The notes below the pieces were generated by a model, which did no database searches, was not told where the DNA came from, and was given only the letters and a program-made list of their open reading frames with translations. The position numbers were made by a program, and so were the translations under genes. 64,000 nt of DNA from CALCZU01 sp964396165 (GTDB lineage: Bacteria > Bdellovibrionota > FAC87 > UBA2466): positions 1 to 64,000 of the forward strand of contig CAYNEF010000013.1 in assembly GCA_964396165.1 (NCBI GenBank), given 5' to 3'. Positions 37,963-46,645 of this stretch are shown in pieces (position 1 is the stretch's first letter; every line of letters starts with the position of its first letter).

Positions 37963-38674
37963 ACTCGATCACAGGACGAAAACCTGTCGTGTAATAGAAA
38001 GAAAAAATTCCCATGATTATGGATTGGGAAATGCGGCTGTTATCGGCATCAAATGCCCAGCATCCTCCCTTTAAAATGCGATTCTTTTTTAATTCCTGTT
38101 CAGACTTGCTTGGCATTGCCCCATACTCTGGGCGCATTTCTTTTTCAGAAGGCACAGTCGATGTCCACTCCAGCGCGTTGCCAGTCATATCGTAAACACC
38201 AAAAGGATTGGGCTCAAAATGATTCACTTCCGTTGTTCCACCAAAATGCAAAGCGATGTTTGCCAATTTTTCAGAGCAATTTCCTGTTGGTGTAGAAAAC
38301 TCAGCGTCTTTTTTACAGCGCGCAATTTCTTCCCACGTGCTTGCAGTGGGAAGAGTAAACTTGAGACCAAAACGTGCAGTCAGCCAGTCGCAATAATCTT
38401 CTGCGTCTCTAAAATTAATTCCGACAGCGGGATGATTCGGTTGGTTGAATCTGGGATCTTCATGATAGAGAAGATTTTTTTTGGAAACGAGTTTCAAATA
38501 GCTTTGATAAACTTTATTGGTAATCAGGTATTTGGATACGGCATACGGTAAACCCTGACTGCGTAAATCTACAAAATACGGTAGATAGAGCGGTGCCCCC
38601 TCGAATGGAATCGTATGATCGAGTGCTGCCAAGTTTTGATTGGGCTGTACTAACAAATCAGAAAACAACTGCAA
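37943..38674 (-). CDS. SUMF1/FGE-fold protein lacking the formylglycine-enzyme cysteines
   Basis: A 243-residue protein with the formylglycine-generating-enzyme sulfatase fold: SKYLITNKVYQSYL, HPAVGINFRDAEDYCDWL, LPTASTWEEIAR, NPFGVYDMTGNALEWT, ILKGGCWAFD and TGFRPV, in order. At the place where true formylglycine enzymes carry two copper-binding cysteines, this protein reads GGCWAFDADN, with only one Cys in a different position. It is therefore unlikely to make formylglycine and may instead be an EgtB-like or binding relative. The start is TTG 38674 with AGGAG six bases upstream. It overlaps the radical SAM gene by 20 bases. Confidence 0.78.
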   Translation of the reverse strand: MQLFSDLLVQPNQNLAALDHTIPFEGAPLYLPYFVDLRSQGLPYAVSKYLITNKVYQSYLKLVSKKNLLYHEDPRFNQPNHPAVGINFRDAEDYCDWLTARFGLKFTLPTASTWEEIARCKKDAEFSTPTGNCSEKLANIALHFGGTTEVNHFEPNPFGVYDMTGNALEWTSTVPSEKEMRPEYGAMPSKSEQELKKNRILKGGCWAFDADNSRISQSIIMGIFSFYYTTGFRPVIEFGAPSA

Positions 38675-38763
38675 AATTACTCCTACAACTAAGTCAGACT
38701 AAATTTATCCTATAAGGCATATATTTAATTTCATCGACCTCTATCTGGCAAGATAAACCGTAA

Positions 38764-39744
38764 GTGACTCAACGTGTTATATTGGTTTTACAAAAGGGAA
38801 TTTTAGCAGTATCTAACCTTATGGGATTAGTAACAGCGCCGAGAGTGAATCAGCTGTTGAAGTCGCTTTATTATAGCATCAGCAACTATTCGCTGTCTGG
38901 CTTTGAACAGTTAAATTTGGGGTATGTGTTTCATACCGAGCGCATTTTTGACAATGCGATTTTTTCGCGCCTTCTCCGTTTTTGCAAAAGTTTTAAATCC
39001 CTCACTGGGAAAAAACCTATTTGTACTTTGATGCCCTACACAAATGCGCGGGTTTATCAGGAGTCTACTGCGGCTTTAGTGGATGAGAAAAATTATCTTG
39101 AGAGAACCAGACAATTGGCTGAAGTTTCTGATTTGGGGTACCACGGGCATTTTTGGAAGGACACGAGCCGGCTTTACGATGTTACTTCTGAAATGAAAAA
39201 GGAAAATTTCTCGCTTCTTGCATTTCGTAGCCAATTTGAAAAAGACATAGCCTGGTTTAAAAACAACAGCATCTCCCACAATGGCGCCTATGCAGCTGGT
39301 TGGTGGTTTATGAATCGGGAAGTGCTTCTTTCTCTTTTGGAAAATAATTTTGACATCGATTTTTCTTTCTCCCACAGCAAGTGGTTTCAAAATCCTTATG
39401 CAGAGAAAAACATGCAGGAAAACGAAATCAAAACAGGAGAGTTATTTCGTTTCAAACAGGGCGATCACGGTATTTTGTGCGTTCAAAACTTGATTGGCTG
39501 CCACCAGACACCTTTTCCCGAAGATTTTGTGAGAAATTTACTGAAACTGGATTTTGCGCCCAATACAAAAGTAGTAACCGGTGTAGTGAATTCACATGAT
39601 TATGATTTGGATGAAGTGAACACACTTCACTGTATTGAGTTTCTTCTAAAAAATCAGCCTGTGCAATTTAAAGGGTTAGACGACTTTAAAAGGCTCACTG
39701 GTTCTTCTTATAAGTGCATTTCCTTGGATAAAAAAAATGACTAA
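38764..39744 (+). CDS. Polysaccharide-deacetylase-like (NodB-fold-like) protein
   Basis: A 326-residue protein without a signal peptide. Segments LGYHGHFW (an HxH pair), NGAYAAGWWF, FSFSHSKW and VVNSHDYDLDEV recall the metal-binding and active-site loops of NodB-type polysaccharide deacetylases, but the canonical TFDD start is not present, so the enzyme class is uncertain. GTG 38764 is used as start; no strong ribosome binding site is visible. The end overlaps the following glycosyltransferase start by eight bases, placing it at the head of a polysaccharide gene group. Confidence 0.55.
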   Translation: MTQRVILVLQKGILAVSNLMGLVTAPRVNQLLKSLYYSISNYSLSGFEQLNLGYVFHTERIFDNAIFSRLLRFCKSFKSLTGKKPICTLMPYTNARVYQESTAALVDEKNYLERTRQLAEVSDLGYHGHFWKDTSRLYDVTSEMKKENFSLLAFRSQFEKDIAWFKNNSISHNGAYAAGWWFMNREVLLSLLENNFDIDFSFSHSKWFQNPYAEKNMQENEIKTGELFRFKQGDHGILCVQNLIGCHQTPFPEDFVRNLLKLDFAPNTKVVTGVVNSHDYDLDEVNTLHCIEFLLKNQPVQFKGLDDFKRLTGSSYKCISLDKKND

Positions 39745-40954
39745 GCCTTCTTTGCAAAAAAGCGGGCAGCGTCTTTTACTCATCGCAGAGACACTGGATG
39801 TAGGCGGTACCGAGCGTTCTATTGTCAATATTTTGCCCGGACTGATTCAAAGAGGCTATGAGTGCGAAGTAGCCTGTCTGCGTTCTCCCTACACGTTTGC
39901 GTCTGAAATAGAGAAGTTAGGTGTGCCTGTACACCGGATGGAACTTTCTTTTTTTTGGAATGTGCCTGAGGGCGTATTTAAACTCAGCCGCATTTTATGG
40001 AAGGGACATTTTGATGTTCTTTTTTCGTATATATTTTTCCCTGCGAATTATTTAGCGCTCAGTAAATTTTTATCTCCAAAGGGTATAAGAATTGTTTGTC
40101 TTGGGTGTCTTGAGTTTGAACGCGATGTATTTAAATCCGCATGGATGCGGTTTCGCAAATGGTTTCGAATCACGCTTTTAAAGTATCTGATAGATGGAAG
40201 ACTGGCAGTGAGTAGCCCCATCGCATCCCACTATGAACAGTTTTTACACAGCGGCGATATCGCTGTTATCCCCAATTCCGTTTCCCATTTTGCCTTGAAC
40301 TTCATGCCGAAAGACAGCAAAGAATCTACCCGCAAGAAATATTCTGTCTCGATGGAAGATCTTGTATTGGTAACGCCAGCACGTTTTATCAGGGAAAAAG
40401 GCCACACGTATCTCATCCATGCGATTAAGATACTTGCGTCGCGTGGAATCACCTTAAAGGCATTACTTTTTGGCTATGGGAAATTGGAAGAAGCGTTGCG
40501 AGCGCAAATTCAGTCTGAGGGCTTAGAAGAGAGTGTCCTTCTTCTACCCGCACTTTCGCAAAGCGATCTATTTGAAGCCATTACGGCATCCGATTTATTT
40601 GTACTGCCTTCTGTCAGTGAAGGATTTGGCCTTGCCATAGCGGAAGCTGCGGCACTGCATGCTCCCATAGTCTCGACGAAAGTCGGGGGAATTCTCGATG
40701 TCGTGGAAGACGGTATCAGCGCTCTTCTAGTTCCGTCAGAAGATCCGTTAAGTCTAGCCGATGCCATCGAGCGCTTAAGTAAAGACGAAGTTTTGAGAGA
40801 AAAACTAAGTACAAATGCGAGAAAAAGGGCAGAGGAAAAATTCAATAGTGACGCTGTGAGCGAACAACTCCACCAATACTTTCTTTCTCTGCAGAGTAAG
40901 AAAAAGCATGGAGAGAAAAAATCAAATCTTCTCTTGAACGAGAACCACGTTTAG
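39737..40954 (+). CDS. GT4-family glycosyltransferase (GT-B fold)
   Basis: A 405-residue cytosolic or membrane-associated transferase. The N-terminal Rossmann domain contains VGGTERSIVNILPGL; the C-terminal nucleotide-sugar domain contains LVTPARFIREKGH, FGYGKLEEAL and the donor-site VSEGFGLAIAEAAAL, the E-x7-E type signature of GT4. It likely transfers a sugar with retention of configuration during polysaccharide or lipid-linked oligosaccharide assembly. It starts within the deacetylase-like gene, and its 3' end overlaps the convergent methyltransferase gene by 33 bases. Confidence 0.88.
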   Translation: MTKPSLQKSGQRLLLIAETLDVGGTERSIVNILPGLIQRGYECEVACLRSPYTFASEIEKLGVPVHRMELSFFWNVPEGVFKLSRILWKGHFDVLFSYIFFPANYLALSKFLSPKGIRIVCLGCLEFERDVFKSAWMRFRKWFRITLLKYLIDGRLAVSSPIASHYEQFLHSGDIAVIPNSVSHFALNFMPKDSKESTRKKYSVSMEDLVLVTPARFIREKGHTYLIHAIKILASRGITLKALLFGYGKLEEALRAQIQSEGLEESVLLLPALSQSDLFEAITASDLFVLPSVSEGFGLAIAEAAALHAPIVSTKVGGILDVVEDGISALLVPSEDPLSLADAIERLSKDEVLREKLSTNARKRAEEKFNSDAVSEQLHQYFLSLQSKKKHGEKKSNLLLNENHV

Positions 40955-41824
40955 GCCGAAGGGTTTTAAGAGAGAGAGTCGTCCCCATTTCATTTCAAGT
41001 TTTCTAGTAATCCCGTACATTTTTGCGGCAAGATTGGGGGAAAATAAGCTTACTAGCGGAAGTGTCGGGCTAAGTTGTGTCGAAATTTGCAATACGGGTT
41101 TTACTGTTTTGTCGCTCAGTAGATTTTTCCAGTGCTTGTGCGATGTTTGGCGTACTTCATCAACCCAGTGCGCTTGCGCCCCTTGTGTTTTTGGCAAAAG
41201 AGAAATTCTTTTGCGACTGGGGGAAGTTTTTTGAGAAGTCGGTTGGGACGAAACTTCAGTTTTTGCGTTCCTTTGACTAAAGGGCAAAGCGGCGACGCGC
41301 TTTAGCAGGTACACATAGTACTCCACCAGTCGAATGAGCGTTGCAAAACGGGAAGGGACCACACAGAAATGTACACCATGCGGTTTTAAAACGCGGTGTA
41401 TTTCTGCGACTGCCTTTTTTTGATCTTTGATATAGCCCAGCACATGAGAGGAAAATACGAGATCAAAAGAATTGTCTGCAAAGGGTAAAGATTCCACGAC
41501 CGCAGGTTGGAGTGTGACATTGCCAATCCGCAGGTGCTTTAGCAAAGATTTTGCTTTTTCAAAATTCCCCTGATGAATCGCAATGTCTGAATCGGGTTGA
41601 TCGGTTGCCACAACATTATCCGATAGGACGGACAAAAATGCCGAGTAATATCCGACGCTGCAGCCAATCTCGAGAGTGTTTTGAAAATGTTTTTTGGGCA
41701 AAAGATCGTAGAAACTTAAAAATTCAAAATAGCGCCGGGAAAAATAAGAAGGCCACATTTCAAGATTTTTTAGGTCTTGCTCACAATGTGCATAGATGGA
41801 TTTAAATTTGTCTTTTGTGGACAT
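40922..41824 (-). CDS. Class I SAM-dependent methyltransferase
   Basis: A 300-residue enzyme with a Methyltransf_11-type core: motif I LEIGCSVGYYSAFL, an acidic motif around VATDQPDSD, motif IV SFDLVFSSHVLGYI and post-motif EIHRVLKPHGV. The C-terminal third has a basic, low-complexity insert and unassigned helices. In this setting a sugar or lipid-carrier substrate is likely. It lies three bases from the GT2 gene on the same strand, giving a two-gene unit opposite the surrounding plus-strand genes. Confidence 0.83.
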   Translation of the reverse strand: MSTKDKFKSIYAHCEQDLKNLEMWPSYFSRRYFEFLSFYDLLPKKHFQNTLEIGCSVGYYSAFLSVLSDNVVATDQPDSDIAIHQGNFEKAKSLLKHLRIGNVTLQPAVVESLPFADNSFDLVFSSHVLGYIKDQKKAVAEIHRVLKPHGVHFCVVPSRFATLIRLVEYYVYLLKRVAALPFSQRNAKTEVSSQPTSQKTSPSRKRISLLPKTQGAQAHWVDEVRQTSHKHWKNLLSDKTVKPVLQISTQLSPTLPLVSLFSPNLAAKMYGITRKLEMKWGRLSLLKPFGLNVVLVQEKI

Positions 41825-41827
41825 GAG

Positions 41828-42823
41828 TTATGCCCAATCCGTTTTTAACACGACGTTTTCGCGTTTGTTCATCGTCAAACTTAAATAGTAGTTCACGCGC
41901 TTTAATAAAGAAGCGGGAACAAAACTCGCAGGGATTCCAATTAAAGTGCGCGGGTGAAAAATCTGCCAAAAATCCCAACTAATGGCATTGAGAAATCTGT
42001 GTCTCGCCCAACCGGGGTTGGAAGCAACCCGAATTCCTTGCCAGCCATAATTTCTGAGAGTTCTACCGACATAACGATAGAATGCTTTTTTCTCTTCTTT
42101 TTTCAACAAGGGTTCCGTTTTCATTAGTTCCATCGAATGGATGAAATTGGGATAGTTTCTTAAAATCGCTTTGCCCGTATTATTCAAATGATCTCGCATC
42201 ACGACCAAAGGAGTCTCTAAAAAGTGAAAACGGTAGCTGAGCGCAAAGCGAAAAAATATATCTTCTCCTTCTGAAACCAATTCATCTCTAAAGGGAAAAT
42301 CAATAAAACATTGCTTGCGAAAAAGAGGCGCGATGGGAGGGATGGTGCCTTCGGTGTGATAACCCTGCATCATTTGTTTGAAAATCCAGCCAGAGGATCG
42401 CAGTGAATTTTCCTGCCAGATTTCACCCGTAACCTGATTCAAACGAAAACCGGGACAATAGACTACACCAATTTCCTCGCCCTTTTGAAGAAAACACTGC
42501 ATTTGCAGCGCGATTTTTTCAGGCAGGTAATAGTCGTCACCGTACAAAATCGAGAGAAATTCTCCATTACACAATTTTAAAGATTTTTTGGATGCGGTCT
42601 GAATCGATTCGTTTTTATCATTTAAAAAAAGTTGTATGCGCGGGTTATTCCCGTAAGTTTCTCTTAAAATAGACTGTGTGCGATCGCTAGAACCATTGTC
42701 GTATCCGATAATTTCGATATTTGGGTACGTTTGATTCAAAACGCTTTCGTACGCCTGCAAAATATACGCTTCTTGGTTGTAGCTTTGGATAAGCACTGTA
42801 ACTTTTGGAAGCGAGTGGGCCAT
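41828..42823 (-). CDS. GT2-family glycosyltransferase
   Basis: A 331-residue inverting-type GT-A transferase. VTVLIQSYNQEAYI opens the nucleotide-binding fold, YDNGSSDRT is the usual Asp-containing motif, and the metal-binding DxD region is YGDDYYL. The C-terminal part (about 230-331) is basic and may attach to the membrane. ATG 42823 gives a standard GT2 N-terminus; an earlier in-frame start adds six atypical residues. It is divergent from the CPBP protease gene, with 53 bases between the chosen starts. Confidence 0.87.
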   Translation of the reverse strand: MAHSLPKVTVLIQSYNQEAYILQAYESVLNQTYPNIEIIGYDNGSSDRTQSILRETYGNNPRIQLFLNDKNESIQTASKKSLKLCNGEFLSILYGDDYYLPEKIALQMQCFLQKGEEIGVVYCPGFRLNQVTGEIWQENSLRSSGWIFKQMMQGYHTEGTIPPIAPLFRKQCFIDFPFRDELVSEGEDIFFRFALSYRFHFLETPLVVMRDHLNNTGKAILRNYPNFIHSMELMKTEPLLKKEEKKAFYRYVGRTLRNYGWQGIRVASNPGWARHRFLNAISWDFWQIFHPRTLIGIPASFVPASLLKRVNYYLSLTMNKRENVVLKTDWA

Positions 42824-42876
42824 GTGCCGTGAACATAACATTGAATCAAATCCAAACTCAAGTTAACGTACTACAA

Positions 42877-43764
42877 ATGTGGAAGCTGCCAGGCATTATA
42901 ATTTTATGCATGTGTCTCATCTTGCCGAGGCCTACTTTTGCCATGACGGACAAAGAAAAAGCGAAGGTATTTTTCTTCCCCCGCTCAGGTGATAAATACC
43001 CCCGCAAGTTTATTTTGCCTCCACTTTTTTCCCTGCTTTTGCCGGGCTCTGACCAGTATTGGGAAAAACAGTGGATCCCCGGACTTGCTTATACAGCAGG
43101 CGGATTATCCGGTCTGGGTCTTATCATGGCCAGTCGAGATAGTGGGGACAGTCGCTATAAAAATTTTGGATTTGATGTTTTTTTAACGTCGGGAAGTCTG
43201 AGCGCTTACCATTCTTTTCGCACCGCCATTATCTCGAGAAAACTGCAGGGCGAATTCACCTATGTTATGCAAGATGAAATTCCGGCAACTCTTCTTTTTG
43301 CGCCTTTTGATTACCACCACCTACAAGAAATCACGACGTGGGCTCCTCTTGCTGCGGGCTTTGTCTTGTTTATGTTTTTGGGCGAAAGAAAAACGGGTGG
43401 TACAGCCACCTTAAACGATTTGTTTTACGCAGGTACTGTTTCTTACATGAATGCCGTTGGGGAAGAGGCACTTTTTCGTGGCTGGGTATTGCCCGTGATG
43501 AAACATTATATCGGGGTAGATTCCTGGTCGATTGGCGTAACAGCTGGTCTTTCCAGTATTTACCACGGGATGCGTTTTAAACATTGGGTGAGCGCACTGG
43601 CGCTGGGGGCTTATTTGGGATGGCTCACTCAAAGAAACGACTACGCCATTGCCCAAGGAATTTTCATTCATACATGGTGGGATGTGATCGCGTTTATGAG
43701 CGATTATGCGTACAACCGGGAACAGGCTTTTTTAAGTCTTCCGCCAGTTGTGATTACATTCTAA
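42877..43764 (+). CDS. CPBP-family intramembrane metalloprotease with exported N-terminal region
   Basis: A 295-residue membrane protein. After a signal-like segment (residues 1-22) comes a soluble stretch and a hydrophobic region PPLFSLLLPGSDQ resembling DUF5683-type sequences. The CPBP (Abi/CAAX protease-like) core follows: the EExxxR motif is Glu196, Glu197 and Arg201 in GEEALFRGW; the second-motif His is His230 in YHGM; the HxxxD motif is His265 and Asp269 in IHTWWD. CPBP proteins include prenyl-protein proteases and sorting enzymes such as myxosortases. The start ATG 42877 has no ribosome binding site. Confidence 0.82.
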   Translation: MWKLPGIIILCMCLILPRPTFAMTDKEKAKVFFFPRSGDKYPRKFILPPLFSLLLPGSDQYWEKQWIPGLAYTAGGLSGLGLIMASRDSGDSRYKNFGFDVFLTSGSLSAYHSFRTAIISRKLQGEFTYVMQDEIPATLLFAPFDYHHLQEITTWAPLAAGFVLFMFLGERKTGGTATLNDLFYAGTVSYMNAVGEEALFRGWVLPVMKHYIGVDSWSIGVTAGLSSIYHGMRFKHWVSALALGAYLGWLTQRNDYAIAQGIFIHTWWDVIAFMSDYAYNREQAFLSLPPVVITF

Positions 43765-43793
43765 TGCTGTAGTATAGAAGGTAAGAGGATAAT

Positions 43794-44516
43794 ATGCAGT
43801 GCGTAATACTTGCAGGTGGGCTGGCAACAAGAATGCGCCCCATTACCGAAAAAATTCCCAAACTTTTAATTCCCGTTCAAGGCAAACCGTTTGCCTACCA
43901 CCAGCTGCATTGGCTGAAGAAAAAAGGTGTAACAGAAGTTCTTCTTTCCATTGGTTATCTGGGAGAGCAAATCCAATCTTATGTGGGCGATGGAAATAAC
44001 TTTGGCTTAAAAGTGGATTATGTCGACGAGGGAAAAAATTTGCGGGGAACTGCAGGGGCTTTAAGACTTGCTCTGGATGAAGGAAAACTGCACGAAAATT
44101 TTCTTGTGACCTATGGAGATTCCTTTCTTCCTGTCGATTACCAGGACATTTTTTCCCAATTTTTATTCTGCGGTAAACCCGCCCTGATGACAGTATTTGA
44201 AAATGCGGGAAAATGGGACGCAAGCAATGTCTGGTACGAAAAAAATACAGTGAAATTGTATGATAAACACGGCAAGCAACCGGAAAATGCAGCTAAATTG
44301 CAGTATATCGATTACGGGTTATCTGCACTTAGCAGCGAAACCATCGAAGCGCGCGTGCCCTCTAATACCAAGGCCGATTTGGCCGAACTTTTCTACGATT
44401 TAAGCACCGAAGGCGAGCTTGCGGGCTATGTCGTCAAAGAGCGATTCTATGAAATTGGCTCGGTAAACGGCCTAGCGGATTTTAACGAATATATCAGTTA
44501 TAACGCACAGCAATAA
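43794..44516 (+). CDS. Sugar-1-phosphate nucleotidyltransferase
   Basis: A 240-residue enzyme with the nucleotidyltransferase signature LAGGLATRMRPITEKIPKLL at the N-terminus and GTAGALRLAL and LVTYGDSFL (metal-binding Asp) further on. Size and sequence resemble HddC (heptose-1-phosphate guanylyltransferase) and MurU-type enzymes, so it should join a nucleoside triphosphate and a sugar-1-phosphate. Which nucleotide and sugar are used cannot be read directly. A GAGG ribosome binding site precedes the ATG. It begins a plus-strand run of six sugar-metabolism genes. Confidence 0.87.
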   Translation: MQCVILAGGLATRMRPITEKIPKLLIPVQGKPFAYHQLHWLKKKGVTEVLLSIGYLGEQIQSYVGDGNNFGLKVDYVDEGKNLRGTAGALRLALDEGKLHENFLVTYGDSFLPVDYQDIFSQFLFCGKPALMTVFENAGKWDASNVWYEKNTVKLYDKHGKQPENAAKLQYIDYGLSALSSETIEARVPSNTKADLAELFYDLSTEGELAGYVVKERFYEIGSVNGLADFNEYISYNAQQ

Positions 44517-44590
44517 ATCATCTCTTTTCTTTTCTTTCTGGCCCCCATCCTTTAGAGTCTGCCCATAAACTAACTTACGAGGGATGAACC

Positions 44591-45310
44591 ATGAAATCGC
44601 CGTACCAAGGAAAAATCAAAATCTATTCTGACGGAGCTGACAAAGCGTCGATGCTCGAAATGTCTAAGAACCCACTTGTACAAGGTTTAACTACCAACCC
44701 TACATTGATGAAAAAAGCGGGCGTGAAAGATTACCGCACGTTCTGCAAAGAAATTTTAAAAGAGATTACAGACAAGCCGATTTCTTTCGAAGTGTTTGCT
44801 GATGACTTTAAAGAAATGAAAAGACAAGCCACTGAAATTGCTTCTTGGGGCAAAAATGTGTACGTGAAAATTCCCATCACAAACAGTGAAGGCGAAAGTT
44901 CCATTCCTCTTGTAAAAGAATTGGCGCATGACGGAGTGAAGTTGAATGTCACAGCCCTTTTAACTTTGACCCAGACTTGGGAAACCTGTCAGGCATTAAA
45001 AGGTGGCGCACCTTCCATCGTTTCCGTATTCGCAGGCCGCATTGCAGATACAGGCGTGGATCCAGTACCCTTGATGGCTGCTGCAAGTGAAATGTGCTCT
45101 AGCGCCGACAAAAATATTGAACTGCTTTGGGCAAGTTCCAGAGAGCTTTACAACATCATCCAGGCAGAACAAACAGGTTGCCAGATCATTACGGCAACAC
45201 CTGATATTTTGAAAAAAATGTCGATGTTGAATAAAGACTTAACTCTTTTAAGTCTTGAAACTGTTCGCATGTTTAGAAGTGACGCAGAATCTGCAGGTTT
45301 CACTCTATGA
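44591..45310 (+). CDS. Transaldolase / fructose-6-phosphate-aldolase-like enzyme
   Basis: A 239-residue TIM-barrel aldolase of the short transaldolase (TalC/FSA-like) type. The Schiff-base Lys is Lys93 in VYVKIPIT; the conserved Asn/Thr motif is LTTNPTLM near the start, and LNVTALLT and VSVFAGRIAD are also typical. It could move a dihydroxyacetone unit between sugar phosphates, for example making sedoheptulose-7-phosphate. Its position inside a nucleotide-sugar operon, rather than with pentose-phosphate genes, suggests a dedicated biosynthetic role. An ATG with GAGGG upstream starts it, and its stop overlaps the SIS gene start (ATGA). Confidence 0.88.
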   Translation: MKSPYQGKIKIYSDGADKASMLEMSKNPLVQGLTTNPTLMKKAGVKDYRTFCKEILKEITDKPISFEVFADDFKEMKRQATEIASWGKNVYVKIPITNSEGESSIPLVKELAHDGVKLNVTALLTLTQTWETCQALKGGAPSIVSVFAGRIADTGVDPVPLMAAASEMCSSADKNIELLWASSRELYNIIQAEQTGCQIITATPDILKKMSMLNKDLTLLSLETVRMFRSDAESAGFTL

Positions 45311-45906
45311 AAACATTTACAGAAACGTTTCTTGAAGAAAGCGTGTCTTTGATAAAAGATCTCGATGTCAGCGCAATTGAAGCGATGGCAAAGGGCTTGG
45401 CTGAAAGCCGTGATCAAGGCGGCAGACTTTTTATTTTAGGTGTCGGCGGTTCTGCCGGTCACGCAAGTCATGCAGTCAATGACTTTAGAAAGATCTGTGC
45501 GTTTGAAGCTTATACTCCAACGGATAACGTGTCAGAACTCACAGCAAGAGTGAATGATGAAGGTTGGGACACGAGTTTCTCCGAGTGGCTTAAAGTTTCG
45601 CGTTTAAATAAAAAAGATGCGCTTCTTGTTTTCTCTGTCGGCGGTGGAAATAGAGAAAAAAATGTCAGCGTAAATCTGGTGAAGTCTTTAGAACTCGCCA
45701 AAGAAGTCGGCGCAAACATCTACGGAATTGTCGGTAAAGACGGCGGCTACACAAAACAAGTGGCAAATGCCTGTTGTGTTATTCCGACTGTTTCTTCCGA
45801 TCGTGTCACTCCTCATACGGAAGGCTTTTGCGCAGTCGTTTGGCACTTACTTGTCAGTCATCCGGCATTAAAAGTGAAAATCACCAAATGGGAATCGGTG
45901 AAATAA
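45307..45906 (+). CDS. SIS-domain phosphosugar isomerase (GmhA-like)
   Basis: A 199-residue SIS-fold protein. LFILGVGGSAGHASHAVNDF is the phosphosugar-binding loop, and LLVFSVGGGNREKN is the second SIS motif, as in phosphoheptose isomerases (GmhA). Such enzymes convert sedoheptulose-7-phosphate to D-glycero-D-manno-heptose-7-phosphate; related SIS proteins isomerise other sugar phosphates. The four-base ATGA overlap with the transaldolase gene means the two are translated together, supporting sequential steps. Confidence 0.85.
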   Translation: MKTFTETFLEESVSLIKDLDVSAIEAMAKGLAESRDQGGRLFILGVGGSAGHASHAVNDFRKICAFEAYTPTDNVSELTARVNDEGWDTSFSEWLKVSRLNKKDALLVFSVGGGNREKNVSVNLVKSLELAKEVGANIYGIVGKDGGYTKQVANACCVIPTVSSDRVTPHTEGFCAVVWHLLVSHPALKVKITKWESVK

Positions 45907-45912
45907 ACTTTT

Positions 45913-46644
45913 ATGAAGTTGTCTGTCATTCTTCCTGTTTATAATGAAGCCGCCCATGTAGGTACGCTCTTAAGCCAAGTGTTTTTGCAGCCGTTACCCG
46001 ACATGGATCGCGAACTTATTATCATCGAAAGCAATTCCAAAGATGGCTCCCGTAAAATCGTACAGGATTTTGCAGCCGCTCATCCGGATTTGGTTCGCGT
46101 GATTTTGGAAGACAGACCGCAAGGCAAAGGCCATGCAGTACGGCAAGGCCTTGCGATGGCTACGGGCGACATCATCCTCATTCAAGATGGCGATTTGGAA
46201 TACGATGTAAAAGACTATCCTATTCTTCTTCAACCCATTATCGATGGAAAAGCAGACTTTGTTTTAGGAAGCCGCCATCTATCAGCGGGTGGTTGGAAAA
46301 TCAGAAAGTTCAAAGAAAATCCTTTTGGCTCATCCGTAATGAATTTGGGGGGCACTTTGTTCCACGCGTTTTTTAATTGCGTGTACCAGACAAAGCTCAC
46401 TGATCCGACGACGATGTACAAAGTATTTAAAAGAAAATGCATTGAGAATCTCACGTTTGATTCCAACCGCTTTGATTTTGATTTTGAACTTGTTGCCAAA
46501 CTGATTCGCAGTGGGTTTATCCCGCTTGAAGTACCTATTTCTTATGTCTCGCGTGGTTTTGAAGAGGGAAAGAAGATTCAGGTATTTCGGGATCCTTTCA
46601 CCTGGATTTGGGCAATTTTAAAATTCAGATTCTGTAGAGTGTAA
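45913..46644 (+). CDS. GT2-family glycosyltransferase, polyprenyl-phosphate-sugar-synthase-like
   Basis: A 243-residue GT-A transferase without clear membrane segments. LSVILPVYNEAAHV, IIIESNSKDGS and the catalytic IQDGDLEYD match the DPM1/undecaprenyl-phosphate-sugar branch of GT2. It may load a sugar from a nucleotide donor onto polyprenyl phosphate. It starts six bases after the SIS gene and ends one base before the epimerase gene, in the middle of the operon. Confidence 0.87.
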   Translation: MKLSVILPVYNEAAHVGTLLSQVFLQPLPDMDRELIIIESNSKDGSRKIVQDFAAAHPDLVRVILEDRPQGKGHAVRQGLAMATGDIILIQDGDLEYDVKDYPILLQPIIDGKADFVLGSRHLSAGGWKIRKFKENPFGSSVMNLGGTLFHAFFNCVYQTKLTDPTTMYKVFKRKCIENLTFDSNRFDFDFELVAKLIRSGFIPLEVPISYVSRGFEEGKKIQVFRDPFTWIWAILKFRFCRV

Positions 46645-46645
46645 T

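Noticed and set aside
37943..38674. Annotation of the SUMF1-fold protein as a formylglycine-generating enzyme
   Set aside because: The two cysteines needed for that activity are not at the expected positions and no sulfatase is seen nearby.
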